64,000 nucleotides of DNA from Lignipirellula cremea. Its GTDB lineage: Bacteria > Planctomycetota > Planctomycetia > Pirellulales > Pirellulaceae. Location of the stretch: contig NZ_CP036433.1 in the NCBI RefSeq assembly GCF_007751035.1, forward strand, positions 4,011,001 to 4,075,000, in the 5' to 3' direction. Shown piece after piece: positions 34,937 to 48,532 of the stretch; position 1 is the stretch's first letter, and every line of letters starts with the position of its first letter. The notes under the pieces were generated by a model. The model ran no database searches, had not been told where the DNA came from, and saw only the letters and a program-made list of their open reading frames with translations. Made by a program: the position numbers and the translations under genes.

Positions 34937-36604
34937 ATGAATCGCGCGTGTATCGCTCTTACTGTATTGCTTGGATCGTTGGCCGCTTCGCTTTTGGTCG
35001 TGGGGACCGCCAAGAGCCAGACCGGCGTTACCAAGTTTGGTTACGAAAGCATCTGTCCCTATGGCAAGGAACAATACGGCATCTGCCCGATCAATCAGTG
35101 TTACGAAAAAGACTACGAGCTCCAGGCCGTTCCGAGCGAGCCGAAAGTGGCCATCTGGAAGCTGGTCGATGACTCGAACATCATCGGCGACGCCGAAGTG
35201 CTGGCCGACCCGCCGGCCGCGAAGCTGGTCGACGCCGCTGTCAGCGAGCCGGCCGTAATCGACCTGGCCGATGAGGCCGTCGAAGTCGACGCCCTGGACG
35301 CCTTTGTCGACGAATACCTGCTCGACGAACCGATTGCTTCCGAAACGGAAGAAATCGTCCAGGAAGAAGCGGCCGTCGAAGTGGCCGAAACCCCGGTCGA
35401 TGTCGTTACCGAAGAGTACGACTACGATTACAACTACGAAACCTACGGCTACGACTACGAAGACTACAACTTCGAAGCCGCCAAGACGGAAGTCGTGGAA
35501 GCCGAAGCGGTTGAGACCGAAATCGTCGCGACCGAAACCGAAGTCGTGGAGACCGAAGTCGTCGAAGAAGCGGCCGCCGAAGTCGAAGCCGCCTACGAGT
35601 ACGATTACAGCTACGACTACGAGTACGACTACGACACCTACCTCGACGAATACCAGCCCGCCGCGGCCGTCGAAACCGAAGCGGTTGAGACGGAAGTTGT
35701 CGAAACCGAAGTTGTCGAAACCGAAGCGGTTGAAACCGAAGTCGTGGAAGCGAAACCGGCCGACGCCATCGTCGACTACGACTATGACTACGATTATGAA
35801 TACGGCTACGACTACGAATACGATTACGAGACCAGCAGCGAAGAGACGCAGCCGGCCGTCGAAGAAGTGATCAGTGAAGAAGTCGCCGTGGAAGAAGTCG
35901 CCGCCGCCGAAGAAGTGGTCAGCGAAGAAGTGGTCAGCGAAGAAGTGGTCAGCGAAGAAGTTGCGACCGAAGAAGTTGCGACCGAGGAAGTTACGACCGA
36001 AGAGATCGTCTCGGAAGAGCCGTCGTACGAAGATTACGACTACGGCGCCTACGAGTACGACTATGACTACGAGTACGATGGCTACGACGCCGCCAGCGAA
36101 TCGGCCACGGACGAAGTCGCCGCCGCGGTGATTCCGGAATCGGTCGAAGAAGTTGCTGCCGAAGAAGTTGCGACCGAAGTCGAAGCTGCCAGCAGCCTCG
36201 AAGACGACTACAACTACGACTACGACAGCTATGATTACTACAACTACGACTACGCCGACCAGTACGACTACGATTACTCGCCGGAAACGACGGAATCGCA
36301 GGAAGAAGCCCCGGCCGTCGAAGAAGCCGCCACGACGATTGTCGAAGAGGCTGTGATCGAAGACGCCATCGAAGAAGAGCTGAAGAACGACAAAGCCACC
36401 CGCGAACTGCTCGACGACCTGTTCAACGCCGAGCCGCCCGCCCCCGTGTACGAATCGTCCTTCCCCGTGACGCAGCGGATGATTGCTTGTGCCTGCGAAG
36501 CCGGCTCCGTGCTGAGCTCGCAGACCTCGCTGGTTTGGATTAACGACGCGATCGAATCCGCCCTCGTGGTTGCCTCGGGCGACCAGGGCACGATCCAACG
36601 CTAG
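34937..36604 (+). CDS. Exported acidic repeat protein (Tyr/Asp and Glu/Val blocks)
   Basis: A 555-residue protein that starts at the ATG at 34937 (GGAGG 9 bp upstream). A signal peptide is visible (MNRACIALTVLLGSLAASLL...). After it comes a Cys-containing segment (ICPYGKEQYGICPINQC). The middle is almost entirely low complexity: five blocks rich in Tyr and Asp (YDYDYEYDYD pattern) alternate with blocks of the type VVETEVVETE and EEVVSEEVVSEE. The C-terminal 80 residues look ordered again, with MIACACEAG. The net charge is extremely negative. I do not recognise any characterised family. A structural surface or matrix protein, possibly metal-binding or mineral-associated, is one option. A rho-independent terminator follows. 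Confidence 0.75.
   Translation: MNRACIALTVLLGSLAASLLVVGTAKSQTGVTKFGYESICPYGKEQYGICPINQCYEKDYELQAVPSEPKVAIWKLVDDSNIIGDAEVLADPPAAKLVDAAVSEPAVIDLADEAVEVDALDAFVDEYLLDEPIASETEEIVQEEAAVEVAETPVDVVTEEYDYDYNYETYGYDYEDYNFEAAKTEVVEAEAVETEIVATETEVVETEVVEEAAAEVEAAYEYDYSYDYEYDYDTYLDEYQPAAAVETEAVETEVVETEVVETEAVETEVVEAKPADAIVDYDYDYDYEYGYDYEYDYETSSEETQPAVEEVISEEVAVEEVAAAEEVVSEEVVSEEVVSEEVATEEVATEEVTTEEIVSEEPSYEDYDYGAYEYDYDYEYDGYDAASESATDEVAAAVIPESVEEVAAEEVATEVEAASSLEDDYNYDYDSYDYYNYDYADQYDYDYSPETTESQEEAPAVEEAATTIVEEAVIEDAIEEELKNDKATRELLDDLFNAEPPAPVYESSFPVTQRMIACACEAGSVLSSQTSLVWINDAIESALVVASGDQGTIQR
35909..35998 (+). repeat. 15-bp in-frame tandem repeat, six units
   Basis: Three identical units GAAGAAGTGGTCAGC (EEVVS) at 35909-35953, then two GAAGAAGTTGCGACC units (EEVAT) and one variant (EEVTT) to 35998. 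The near identity at DNA level points to recent unit duplication. Confidence 0.9.
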
Positions 36605-37037
36605 ACGATCCAACACCAGAGACCATGATTCTGAATCATTTGAGTTCGATCATCAGGGGACGTCCTGGCCTGGGGGGGCCAGACCAGGATTCCAACCGCT
36701 GAGCTCCGCAAATCCGAAGCCTTCCCCATACCAATGGGGGAGGCTTTTTGCATTTCTTGACGGACTGTCGCCGGAAAGAAGTCTCAATCTGCGAAAGTCG
36801 TCCCCCGCTCCGCGCCTGGTCGACAGGGGCGATGTAGAGTTGGGCGTACATCCGTTTCTGACTGCCGTCGATCGTTGCGTTTTTCGAGTTTTTCTGTGGC
36901 GGAAAGCAGGATCGCCGAATACACTAAACATTAGCGGCGCGAGGTATTGCGCCCCTTATCAATTTTAGGCAAGGCTGGGTACGTCTCCGGAACAGGACGA
37001 CCCATTCACATTTTCTTCTGTGCTTGGAGTGTTGATT
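36605..37037. other. Intergenic region between the two repeat-protein genes
   Basis: Contains the terminator of the Tyr/Asp-repeat gene (36718-36749) and, in its last 200 bp, presumably the promoter of the VWA/STN gene. No further gene seen. Confidence 0.5.
36718..36749 (+). terminator. Intrinsic terminator of the Tyr/Asp-repeat gene
   Basis: Stem of AGCCTTCCCCAT with ATGGGGGAGGCT (one G-T pair), loop ACCA, followed by TTTTT. It lies 114 bp after the stop. Confidence 0.85.
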
Positions 37038-41084
<4,047 letters not shown>

Positions 41085-41144
41085 TCGGTCCCAAAGACGA
41101 ATCCTCCCCTCAACCTTTGGCGGGACGATTCCAAATCCACCAGA

Positions 41145-41176
41145 GCGAAGCTGCGCAGGGCGCAGCTTCGCTTTTT
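41145..41176 (+). terminator. Intrinsic terminator of the VWA/STN gene
   Basis: A perfect 11-bp stem (GCGAAGCTGCG/CGCAGCTTCGC) with loop CAGGG followed by TTTTT. Confidence 0.92.
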
Positions 41177-41279
41177 CTATTGCGTCGCATCGTGCATCGC
41201 AGGACCGGCCACGATTGCAGCGAAGCCTGCTGACAGACTGTCGCTGTTCGAAGTCGCTATGTAATGGAGACAGCCTGGG

Positions 41280-42836
41280 CTAAAATCCTTCGCCCAGCAG
41301 TTCCTGCAGGTTGATGATCTCGTTGTCCGGCCGTTTTTCCAGCTGCAGCGTGGCCAGAAGCTTGCGGTCGAAATCCCCTTTTTTGCTGGGATCCGACGAC
41401 TCCTGCATATGATAGAACTTCAGCGAAACAACCTGCTCTTCTTCTGCATGCCGGTCGTTCCACCTCTGCGCCAGCACCCGCGCGACCTGTTCCGGGTACC
41501 TGGCTTTCCGATCCGGCAACAGGATAAAGATCTGCCGCCAGCGAAAATTCTCGTAGTAGGTGCATAAGTCCGCAGGCTTTTGATTGGTGAACGGCTTCCC
41601 TGACAAAAGATCCAGCACCTCGCCGTTGCGCAACCGGGCTTCAGCGGCAAACCAGATATTCAGCTTCGGCGGAGCGGAGAACATCATCCAGCCTTGCGGC
41701 AATGCGCACAGATCGCCCTGCACGCGGACAATTTGCGGCATGTTCTTGTCGACTTGCGGCAGGAACAGGGCCAGGATGAGAATCACGGTCGTCGCCAGGC
41801 TGAACAGATAAAACACGGACAAGGCCGTCATACCCGCCAGCCCCCAGCGGGTCCTTGGCACGACGACCACTGGCTTCCGCTCCGGCGCAACGGGCAGCCT
41901 CCAGAAGCGATTTTCGTAGGTAATATCCGGCAGGAACACCACCCAGGCGACAAGACTGGCATAAGAGAACCAGCTGACCGACATCGTCAGCTCAATACTG
42001 ATATGGAATGCGAAGAACGCAATCGCCGTGAGCAGCCGCAAAGGCTTCGTATAGAAGGGTGAAAACGCAAACAGCACGCCGCAACCTTCCTGCGCCAAGG
42101 CGGCATAGTTCAGCACCTTCGCCACCCGCGGATGCGCCAGAATCCAGTCCCCCAGCGGGCGCGTAAAAACATCCATCCAGAGCGCGTGGATCAGGCCCAT
42201 CCCCTGGCGCCAGGCCTTCGTGCGGCCCTTCCAGTAAGCAGCCGTGAAATACATGATGCACACCTGCATCATCAGGCAGAACGTCAGCACGTTTGCGACG
42301 GGTCGCGGATCAATCGTCGGCCGGCGCCAGGCGTCAAACGACCAGCAGCGTCCCAGCGGCAAAAACATCGACCAGAACAGCAGGTATCGCACCAGCGCTT
42401 CCCCGCCCATATCCACCAGCGGGAACCGGTACGAGGAAGAAACCATCACCACCCAGCAGCCAACCGTCCCCAGTCGCGTGCAGCAGCCGACGATCATCAG
42501 CAGGGACAGCACGATGCCGGCCAGAAACACGCCAAGCGTAAAGGTGTCCGAACTGCTGAGAAAAAAAATCGACCATTGCGCAGGACTCGGCCACCAGTCG
42601 CGGGCCAGCTGCAGGGGCATGATGCCCGTCTCCGCGTACATCGCCTCAAAATCGCGTAGCCGATCACAAAGATCAAAGCAGACGATCAGCCCCAGGGCGA
42701 TTCGGAAAATGGCCAGCGAACGCAGATCAATGCCAAACCATTCCCCCAGCTTCCGCCTCCACCAGGAGGCGCCGGCGGAACCCTCCGCGTCTGGCGGCGC
42801 GGGCTGCGGAGCGGCAGAACGATCAGATGGCAGCAT
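41280..42836 (-). CDS. HTTM-domain membrane protein (vitamin K carboxylase-related)
   Basis: A 518-residue membrane protein with about nine hydrophobic segments in the N-terminal 320 residues. DLRSLAIFRIALGLIVCFDLCDRL near the start and the following blocks (YRFPLVDMGGEALVRYLLF) match the HTTM (horizontally transferred transmembrane) domain related to gamma-glutamyl carboxylases. The C-terminal 170 residues are soluble, with no domain I can name. Bacterial HTTM proteins have largely unknown function. It stands alone between a strong terminator and a small zinc-finger-like gene. Confidence 0.85.
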   Translation of the reverse strand: MLPSDRSAAPQPAPPDAEGSAGASWWRRKLGEWFGIDLRSLAIFRIALGLIVCFDLCDRLRDFEAMYAETGIMPLQLARDWWPSPAQWSIFFLSSSDTFTLGVFLAGIVLSLLMIVGCCTRLGTVGCWVVMVSSSYRFPLVDMGGEALVRYLLFWSMFLPLGRCWSFDAWRRPTIDPRPVANVLTFCLMMQVCIMYFTAAYWKGRTKAWRQGMGLIHALWMDVFTRPLGDWILAHPRVAKVLNYAALAQEGCGVLFAFSPFYTKPLRLLTAIAFFAFHISIELTMSVSWFSYASLVAWVVFLPDITYENRFWRLPVAPERKPVVVVPRTRWGLAGMTALSVFYLFSLATTVILILALFLPQVDKNMPQIVRVQGDLCALPQGWMMFSAPPKLNIWFAAEARLRNGEVLDLLSGKPFTNQKPADLCTYYENFRWRQIFILLPDRKARYPEQVARVLAQRWNDRHAEEEQVVSLKFYHMQESSDPSKKGDFDRKLLATLQLEKRPDNEIINLQELLGEGF

Positions 42837-42964
42837 GTGAATCCCGATGAAACTTCAGCCGGAAGTTACCCCTGGCGGCCCCTCCCCCATTTCAAACTAG
42901 CAGCTCCCTGTCGATTGTGCACGTGTCGTGGATCGTGACGCCACGGAAATCTGCGACAGGCGGT

Positions 42965-43294
42965 TTAGCCGGCTCGCCGCGGTCGCTCTGGCTGCGTGGA
43001 AATCGCTTCCCCTGCCACCGGTGCGCGACGCCTGACTTCGCCTGGTCGGGTGGACCGCGGCGCTGGCTGGTGGGAAAGCCGCAGTTTCTTCGCCGCCGGC
43101 GTTGATGCCGCAATCTGGTCCGATCGCGAGGAGTAAAATCCCAACAGCAGCGGTCCCCGCGCCATGGAGCAATTGCCGCAATCGTGGCAGCGCAACCAGG
43201 TAAGGAACGGTCGCAGCCAGATCGCCGTCTGCGCGTTCTGGCTCCGACTCGGGAATACTCTCTCTGACAGGCAAACGTGACACTGACAGGCCAT
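42965..43294 (-). CDS. Small protein with two Cys pairs (zinc-finger-like)
   Basis: A 109-residue product. ATG at 43294 has AAGGA 9 bp upstream, although the frame is open further up. It begins MACQCHVCLSERVFPSRS and has LRCHDCGNC about 25 residues later, so CxxC pairs are spaced as in a zinc ribbon. Between them lie hydrophobic residues (WLRPFLTWL). The C-terminal half is basic and low-complexity. Proteins with this front end are known to me from planctomycete genomes, but I have no function for it. The overlap of frames in this GC-rich area makes this call uncertain. Confidence 0.5.
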   Translation of the reverse strand: MACQCHVCLSERVFPSRSQNAQTAIWLRPFLTWLRCHDCGNCSMARGPLLLGFYSSRSDQIAASTPAAKKLRLSHQPAPRSTRPGEVRRRAPVAGEAISTQPERPRRAG

Positions 43295-43500
43295 CGGGAA
43301 ATCCTTCTCAAGTTTCAATCGGGAATCCAAGTTCCTGTCTGCTGTCTTCGGAACGGGCGTGAGCGGGAATCGAGGTTTTCCTTGACAGCACGCGCAGCCC
43401 TTATGACCCCTAAAGCCAGCAATTTGAGGGGGACTTAAACAACCCAACGCTGCGAGTTGCATCGCCTGGGGGGGAAAGAGCACCGAGCGGTCGCAATTGG

Positions 43501-45420
43501 TCAGGTGCGCTTGAACATGCGATCGAGCTGCTCACGCGTAAAGACCAGCGACGTGGGCCGGCCATGCGGACAGTGATGCGCGTCCTGGCAAAGGTCGCGC
43601 TGTTCCAGCAAAGCCTCGATCTCTTCCGGAGTCAGGCGATCGCCCGCTTTGACGGCCGCCTTGCAGGCCATCATGTTCAACAGATCGTTCACCAGCGTCC
43701 GCGGGTCGGGTTTGCGGGCGCCCGACATCAGCTCATCGATCACTTGTCGCAGCATTTCCGCCGGGCGCAAGCGGGACAGCATGGCCGGATAGCCCGACAC
43801 CAGCACGGTGTCGCCGCCAAACGGCTCGACTTCCAGTCCGACCTGACGCAGCGCGTCTTGTGCTTCGATGACAGCCGCCGCTTCGTCCGATGTTAAAGAA
43901 ACCGGCTCCGGAACCAGCAGACGTTGCGTTTCCAGAGAGCCGCTCAGGATCCGCCGGCGCAGCTGCTCATAGAGAATCCGTTCGTGCAGAGCGTGCTGGT
44001 CGATCACCACCACCCCCTCGTTGTTCTCCACCACCAGATACCGGTTATGGATCTGCAGGGCGCTCGCACGCCAGGCCGGCGGAAAGGACGGTATGCCGTT
44101 GCTCCCGGCTGCCGGCTCCGCCCCGCTGGACGGTTCGCCTGCGCCCGTCCCCTGCGCTGGAGCCCCGGCGGCCGGATCGACCGGTCGGCGCCATTCGCCT
44201 GTTAGCGGCGTCAACTGCAGGCCCGAATCGCCATACTGCAGATCCATCTCTGACTGTTGCGATCCCGCACCGTCGGCGGCCGGCAACTGCCCTTTGGCCC
44301 AGTCCACCAGCTCCCGGCGCTGCGCCTCGGCGGCGGCCGAATCATGGCCATGGGTCGCATCGCCAGGGTTCTGGCCAAAAGGAACAAAGTCGGGCGAACC
44401 CTGACCGGCCACCCGCGCGCGGGCCGTCATATCGGTCGCCAGAAACTGCTTGCGCAGGGCGCCCAGCAGCTGGCTGTAAATCCGCCCGCCTTCCTGGAAG
44501 CGAACCTCCAGCTTGGACGGATGCACGTTGACGTCGACCAGTTCCGGCGACATCTGAAACTGCAGAAAGGCCAGCGGACTGCGGCCCACCATCAACAGGC
44601 CCCGGTACGCTTCGCCCAGGGCATGCGTCAACGCTTTATCGCGAATGTGCCTGCCATTGAGAAAAAAGTACTGCATCCGCGTGTTACCACGGCTGAGATG
44701 CGGATCGGCCGCATAGCCGGATAACTGTACGCCTACGTCGCGGCTTTCAATCGGGATCAGGGCTGCGTCGATCTCGTCGCCAAAAAAACTGACCAGACGA
44801 TCCCGCCAGCTGGGCACAGGCGGCAGGTCGTATAACGTGCGCTGGTTATGCCGCAACGTAAAGTGGATGTGCGGTTGCGGCAGGGCGATGCGGGTAAACG
44901 CCTCGGTAATGTGGCTCATTTCCGTCTGCGTGGTCCGCAAGAACTTCCTCCGCACGGGCGTATTGCAGAACAGGTTGCGAACTTCGACCGTGGTGCCTGG
45001 CGGACAACCGCAAGGGACGGGCTCACCGATCTGCCCCGCGTTGACTTCCAGCTCGAAGCCTTCGTTACGGTCGTGGGTGCGGCTCCGCATGACGAACTGG
45101 CTGATTTCTGCGATCGAAGCGAGCGCTTCACCCCGAAAACCGAGCGTAGCGACATGAAAAAGATCGTCGGCGTCGCGGATTTTGCTGGTCGCATGGCTGG
45201 CGACGGCCAGTTTGAGCTCTTCGGGAATGACGCCGCAGCCGTTGTCGGCGATACGGATCAGTTCCGTGCCGCCCTGGGCGACCGTCAGATCGATTCGCGT
45301 GGCGCCTGCGTCGACCGAATTTTCCAGCAATTCCTTTACCACGCTGGCGGGCCGCTCAATCACCTCGCCTGCAGCGATCTTATTGATGACACTCGGGGGC
45401 AACTGGCGAATCGAAGGCAT
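43501..45420 (-). CDS. mutL: DNA mismatch repair protein MutL (endonuclease type)
   Basis: A 639-residue protein. The N-terminal GHKL ATPase has ENSVDAGATRIDL, DNGCG, TLGFRGEALASIAEI and GTTVEVRNLFCNTPVRRKF. A low-complexity linker (about residues 350-445) precedes the dimerisation domain. That domain carries DQHALHERILYE, an exact fit to the DQHA(x)2E(x)4E endonuclease motif, plus ACKAAVKAG and CPHGRP, which bind metal. So it should nick the new strand itself, as in organisms without MutH. It acts with MutS, which is not in the window. It is divergent from argG with about 180 bp between the starts. Confidence 0.97.
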   Translation of the reverse strand: MPSIRQLPPSVINKIAAGEVIERPASVVKELLENSVDAGATRIDLTVAQGGTELIRIADNGCGVIPEELKLAVASHATSKIRDADDLFHVATLGFRGEALASIAEISQFVMRSRTHDRNEGFELEVNAGQIGEPVPCGCPPGTTVEVRNLFCNTPVRRKFLRTTQTEMSHITEAFTRIALPQPHIHFTLRHNQRTLYDLPPVPSWRDRLVSFFGDEIDAALIPIESRDVGVQLSGYAADPHLSRGNTRMQYFFLNGRHIRDKALTHALGEAYRGLLMVGRSPLAFLQFQMSPELVDVNVHPSKLEVRFQEGGRIYSQLLGALRKQFLATDMTARARVAGQGSPDFVPFGQNPGDATHGHDSAAAEAQRRELVDWAKGQLPAADGAGSQQSEMDLQYGDSGLQLTPLTGEWRRPVDPAAGAPAQGTGAGEPSSGAEPAAGSNGIPSFPPAWRASALQIHNRYLVVENNEGVVVIDQHALHERILYEQLRRRILSGSLETQRLLVPEPVSLTSDEAAAVIEAQDALRQVGLEVEPFGGDTVLVSGYPAMLSRLRPAEMLRQVIDELMSGARKPDPRTLVNDLLNMMACKAAVKAGDRLTPEEIEALLEQRDLCQDAHHCPHGRPTSLVFTREQLDRMFKRT

Positions 45421-45604
45421 AGCGGACAGACGAGAAAAGGTCGCGCGGGTTTCGGCTTACCATTGATTGTGGCGCCCTGGCGGCAAATTCCAAGGGGAGC
45501 GCCGGCGGGGAACGCAAAGGGATGGGTGCGACACCTTGCCAATCTGGCCAACTCTGCGGAAAATGCTGCTTTCTCCGATGACTCTACTACAAGGATCTAA
45601 TGCG

Positions 45605-46819
45605 ATGCCTAGTTGCGTGTTGGCCTACTCGGGCGGACTCGACACTTCGGTGATTTTGGGTTGGCTCATGGATCAGGGATACGACGTTCACTGCGTGTAC
45701 GTTGACCTGGGGCAACCCTGCGAGGATCGCGAAGCCATTCTGCATAAAGCCGAAAAGATCGGCGCCGCCAGCGCGCAGATCATCGACGTGCAAGATGAAC
45801 TGTGCCGCGATTTCGCCTTTCCCGTGCTGCAATGGCAAGCCCGCTACGAAGGCGTGTACCTGCTGGGCACGTCGATTGCGCGTCCCTTGATTTCCAAGGT
45901 CTGCCTGCAGGTCGCCCGTGACGTGGGCGCGGACGCCTACGCCCACGGCGCCACCGGCAAGGGGAACGACCAGTGCCGCTTCCAGCTGGCCGCGGAAGCC
46001 CTGGACCCCAGCGTGAAGGTCATCGCCCCCTGGCGGATCGGATCGTTCCGGCACACATTCCCGGGCCGCACCGCGATGATCGAGTATTGCGAACAGAAAG
46101 ACATCCCGGTCAAAGCCTCGACCAGCAAGCCGTACAGCAGCGACGAAAACTGCCTGCACATCAGCTACGAGGCCGGCAAGCTCGAAGAACTCACCGTCAA
46201 CGGCGTGGAAACGGTCGAGTTCGGCATGGGCGTGTCGCCGCAGCAGGCTCCCGACCAGGTCGAAAAAGTCACGGTCGCCTTCAAGGCCGGCCTGCCGGTC
46301 TCGGTCAATGGCAAAACGGGCTCCGCGATTGAGATCGTGAAAACGCTCAACGACATCGGCGGCCGGAACGGCATCGGGCGGATCGACATGGTCGAGAACC
46401 GCTTCGTCGGCATGAAAAGCCGCGGCGTGTACGAAGCCCCCGGCATGACGATCCTGTACGAAGCGCATCGCCTGCTGGAACAGCTCACGCTGGACCGCGA
46501 CCTCGTCCATCTGCGTGATCGCCTGTCGCCCGAAGTGGCCGAAATGGTCTACTACGGCTTCTGGTACGCCCCCAAGTTCGACGCCTTGCTGGCCTTTATT
46601 CGCGAAGCCCAGAAGAACGTCGATGGCGAAGTCCGCTTGAGCCTGTACAAAGGCAACATGATGGTCGACAGCCGCACCAGCCCCAACAGCCTGTACGACG
46701 AAGGCATCGCCACCATGGAAGGCGGCGGCTCCTACGACCAGACCGACGCCGAAGGCTTCCTCCGCATCCAGGGCCTGCCCTCCCGCGTGCAAGGCCGGGT
46801 CACTCCCCGCAACTGGTAA
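45605..46819 (+). CDS. argG: Argininosuccinate synthase
   Basis: A 404-residue ATP-dependent enzyme joining citrulline and aspartate in arginine synthesis. The product begins SCVLAYSGGLDTSVILGWL, the PP-loop ATP pyrophosphatase motif. AHGATGKGNDQCRFQL and FTSKPYSSDENCLHIS-like text (ASTSKPYSSDENCLHIS) match the citrulline/aspartate site. ATG 45605 is chosen because AAGGA precedes it and earlier in-frame codons encode unrelated sequence. It ends 59 bp before a convergent gene, with a strong hairpin between. Confidence 0.97.
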   Translation: MPSCVLAYSGGLDTSVILGWLMDQGYDVHCVYVDLGQPCEDREAILHKAEKIGAASAQIIDVQDELCRDFAFPVLQWQARYEGVYLLGTSIARPLISKVCLQVARDVGADAYAHGATGKGNDQCRFQLAAEALDPSVKVIAPWRIGSFRHTFPGRTAMIEYCEQKDIPVKASTSKPYSSDENCLHISYEAGKLEELTVNGVETVEFGMGVSPQQAPDQVEKVTVAFKAGLPVSVNGKTGSAIEIVKTLNDIGGRNGIGRIDMVENRFVGMKSRGVYEAPGMTILYEAHRLLEQLTLDRDLVHLRDRLSPEVAEMVYYGFWYAPKFDALLAFIREAQKNVDGEVRLSLYKGNMMVDSRTSPNSLYDEGIATMEGGGSYDQTDAEGFLRIQGLPSRVQGRVTPRNW

Positions 46820-46846
46820 CGGCAACCGGGTAACGAAGATCGTCGC

Positions 46847-46870
46847 CCGTGGGGACTCTGGTCCCCACGG
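46847..46870. terminator. Shared hairpin between convergent argG and SDR genes
   Basis: Perfect 10-bp stem CCGTGGGGAC/GTCCCCACGG with a TCTG loop in the 59-bp space between two convergent stops. It lacks a T tract, so its function as terminator on either strand is inferred from its position. Confidence 0.55.
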
Positions 46871-46878
46871 AACCTGCG

Positions 46879-47565
46879 TTACGCGGGCACGGTCAGCGAA
46901 CGGCCGTTATCGCGCGCCTGGATCTGCAGCAAAAACGGGACGGCCCGCCGGGCCCAGTCCTGCGGTCCCGGGTAGGCGGCGGCATCTTCTCCCCAGCAGC
47001 TGGAGAGCATCCCCGTGTGGATCACGCCTGGGTTCAGCGGCACGGCCGCCATGCCGGCGGGTAGCTCCAGAGCCAACGCTTGCGTGAGCCCTTCGATGGC
47101 CCATTTGGTCGCACAGTAGGTGGCCACTTCGGGCGACACGGAACGTCCCCAGCCGGAGCTGAAGTTCACGATCACCCCTTCGCCGCGGGCAATCATCGCC
47201 GGGGTAAAGTGGTGGAGCACGTGAAACACCCCTTTGATATTGATATCGATCACGCGCGAGAATTCGGCAGGCGTCACTTCCCACAACGGGGCGTTCGCGT
47301 TGATCACGGCCGCATTGTTCAGCAGCAGGTCCGGCGGACCGCCTGCGTCCAACACCTCTTTCGCCCAGGCGGCGACCTGCTGTTCGTCCGCCACGTCGAC
47401 CACGGAAAAGCGATGCGGCTCGCCATAACGCTTTCGCAGTTCCGCGACCGCCGTCTCGTCGCGGGAACAGCCCACCACCGTATGGCCCAGGGCGACGAAC
47501 GCATCGGTCATAGCGCGGCCCAGCCCGCGACTGGCGCCTGTGACGAGAATACGGCGATTGCTCAT
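46879..47565 (-). CDS. Short-chain dehydrogenase/reductase (SDR)
   Basis: A 228-residue classical SDR. The cofactor motif TGASRGLG is at residue 8, NNAAV follows at about 84, and the catalytic YCATK pair is at about 150 after the NFSS serine. Substrate unknown. It starts 95 bp from a divergent membrane-protein gene. Confidence 0.9.
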   Translation of the reverse strand: MSNRRILVTGASRGLGRAMTDAFVALGHTVVGCSRDETAVAELRKRYGEPHRFSVVDVADEQQVAAWAKEVLDAGGPPDLLLNNAAVINANAPLWEVTPAEFSRVIDINIKGVFHVLHHFTPAMIARGEGVIVNFSSGWGRSVSPEVATYCATKWAIEGLTQALALELPAGMAAVPLNPGVIHTGMLSSCWGEDAAAYPGPQDWARRAVPFLLQIQARDNGRSLTVPA

Positions 47566-47659
47566 GGTGATCCCTTTGGGGTCGAATGGCGGCTAAACTG
47601 GCCATTGTAACGAAGTCGCTTGTTAAGCGCCACTGACCTCCAGCCACTCATCATCCGCC

Positions 47660-48532
47660 ATGCCCTTGGATTCACCGCCGCCGGAGGAAGACTTTGAGGG
47701 CGAAGAGGTCGTAACCGACGAGTCGATTCCTGAAGGGACCGCACCTCCTCCGCTGGACGGCTTTCGTTTGACGCCGCAGCAGGTGCTGATGGCGAACTGG
47801 ATGCTGGCGACGCATTGCGTGCTGGCGGCCCTGGTGGCGACGTGCATCCGCTGGGAAATCCGCGGAGCCCACTGGCAGGTCAGCATTTGCCTGGGCCTGA
47901 CACTGGCAAACATCAGCCTGGGCGGCGCCTGGCTGGCATGGGGTCGGGCGAACCTTGTCCTGCGCGTCGGCGGTCTGCTGGCGCTCGCGGCTTTGGGCGG
48001 GGGGGCGATGGGCGAGTTGACCATGGTGTCAAGGCGCGAGTTCTTTTCGGTGCAGCTCGTGATTGCCTGCCAGGTCGCATTACTGGGTCTTGGTCTGCGT
48101 GTTCGCGGTTTCGATTTTTATCACGACAAACAGCCGGCGCGCCCTGCGTCCCGCTGGCGATTTAGCGTGTGGAATTTGATGTCGCTGATGACGGCCCTGG
48201 CTATCGGGTCGGCGACCGTGAATTGGTTTTTTGTGCGAGTGGAATGGCTGACGACCATTGCGATGTTTGTTGTCGGCTCTGCAACGCTGGGCCTGGTGGC
48301 CATTGTCGGAATTGGCTGGCGCCCCCAACCAGGAACCGTGCTGCTGATCCCCGCGGTGTTCGTCATCGGCCTGTGCATGAACTGGGGCGTTTATCACGGG
48401 CAGATCCAATTCGCGTTAATGCAGACCTTCGTCCAGGCAATCGCGCTGCTGGCGGCGATGCTGTTGCTGCGCTCCACCGGCCTGCGGTTTGGTCGCCGCG
48501 CCGAAGAAGAAAGCGAGGGTGTCAGGAGTTGA
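47660..48532 (+). CDS. Multi-pass membrane protein of unknown function
   Basis: A 290-residue protein. Its first 35 residues are acidic and proline-rich and are followed by about eight hydrophobic segments, arranged as two groups of four separated by a basic loop (KQPARPASRWRFSVWNL). The C-terminus is charged (RRAEEESEGVRS). The FSVWNLMSLMTALAIG segment resembles a short motif seen in many planctomycete membrane proteins. No domain I can name. It is transcribed divergently from the SDR. Confidence 0.7.
   Translation: MPLDSPPPEEDFEGEEVVTDESIPEGTAPPPLDGFRLTPQQVLMANWMLATHCVLAALVATCIRWEIRGAHWQVSICLGLTLANISLGGAWLAWGRANLVLRVGGLLALAALGGGAMGELTMVSRREFFSVQLVIACQVALLGLGLRVRGFDFYHDKQPARPASRWRFSVWNLMSLMTALAIGSATVNWFFVRVEWLTTIAMFVVGSATLGLVAIVGIGWRPQPGTVLLIPAVFVIGLCMNWGVYHGQIQFALMQTFVQAIALLAAMLLLRSTGLRFGRRAEEESEGVRS

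Noticed and set aside
35400..36290. CRISPR-like array
   Set aside because: The regular repeats are in-frame codon repeats of a protein, without unique spacers.
34877..36616. 579-codon open frame opposite the Tyr/Asp-repeat gene
   Set aside because: Mirror of the repeat codons (Val/Phe-rich); the plus strand has the ribosome-binding site, signal peptide and terminator.
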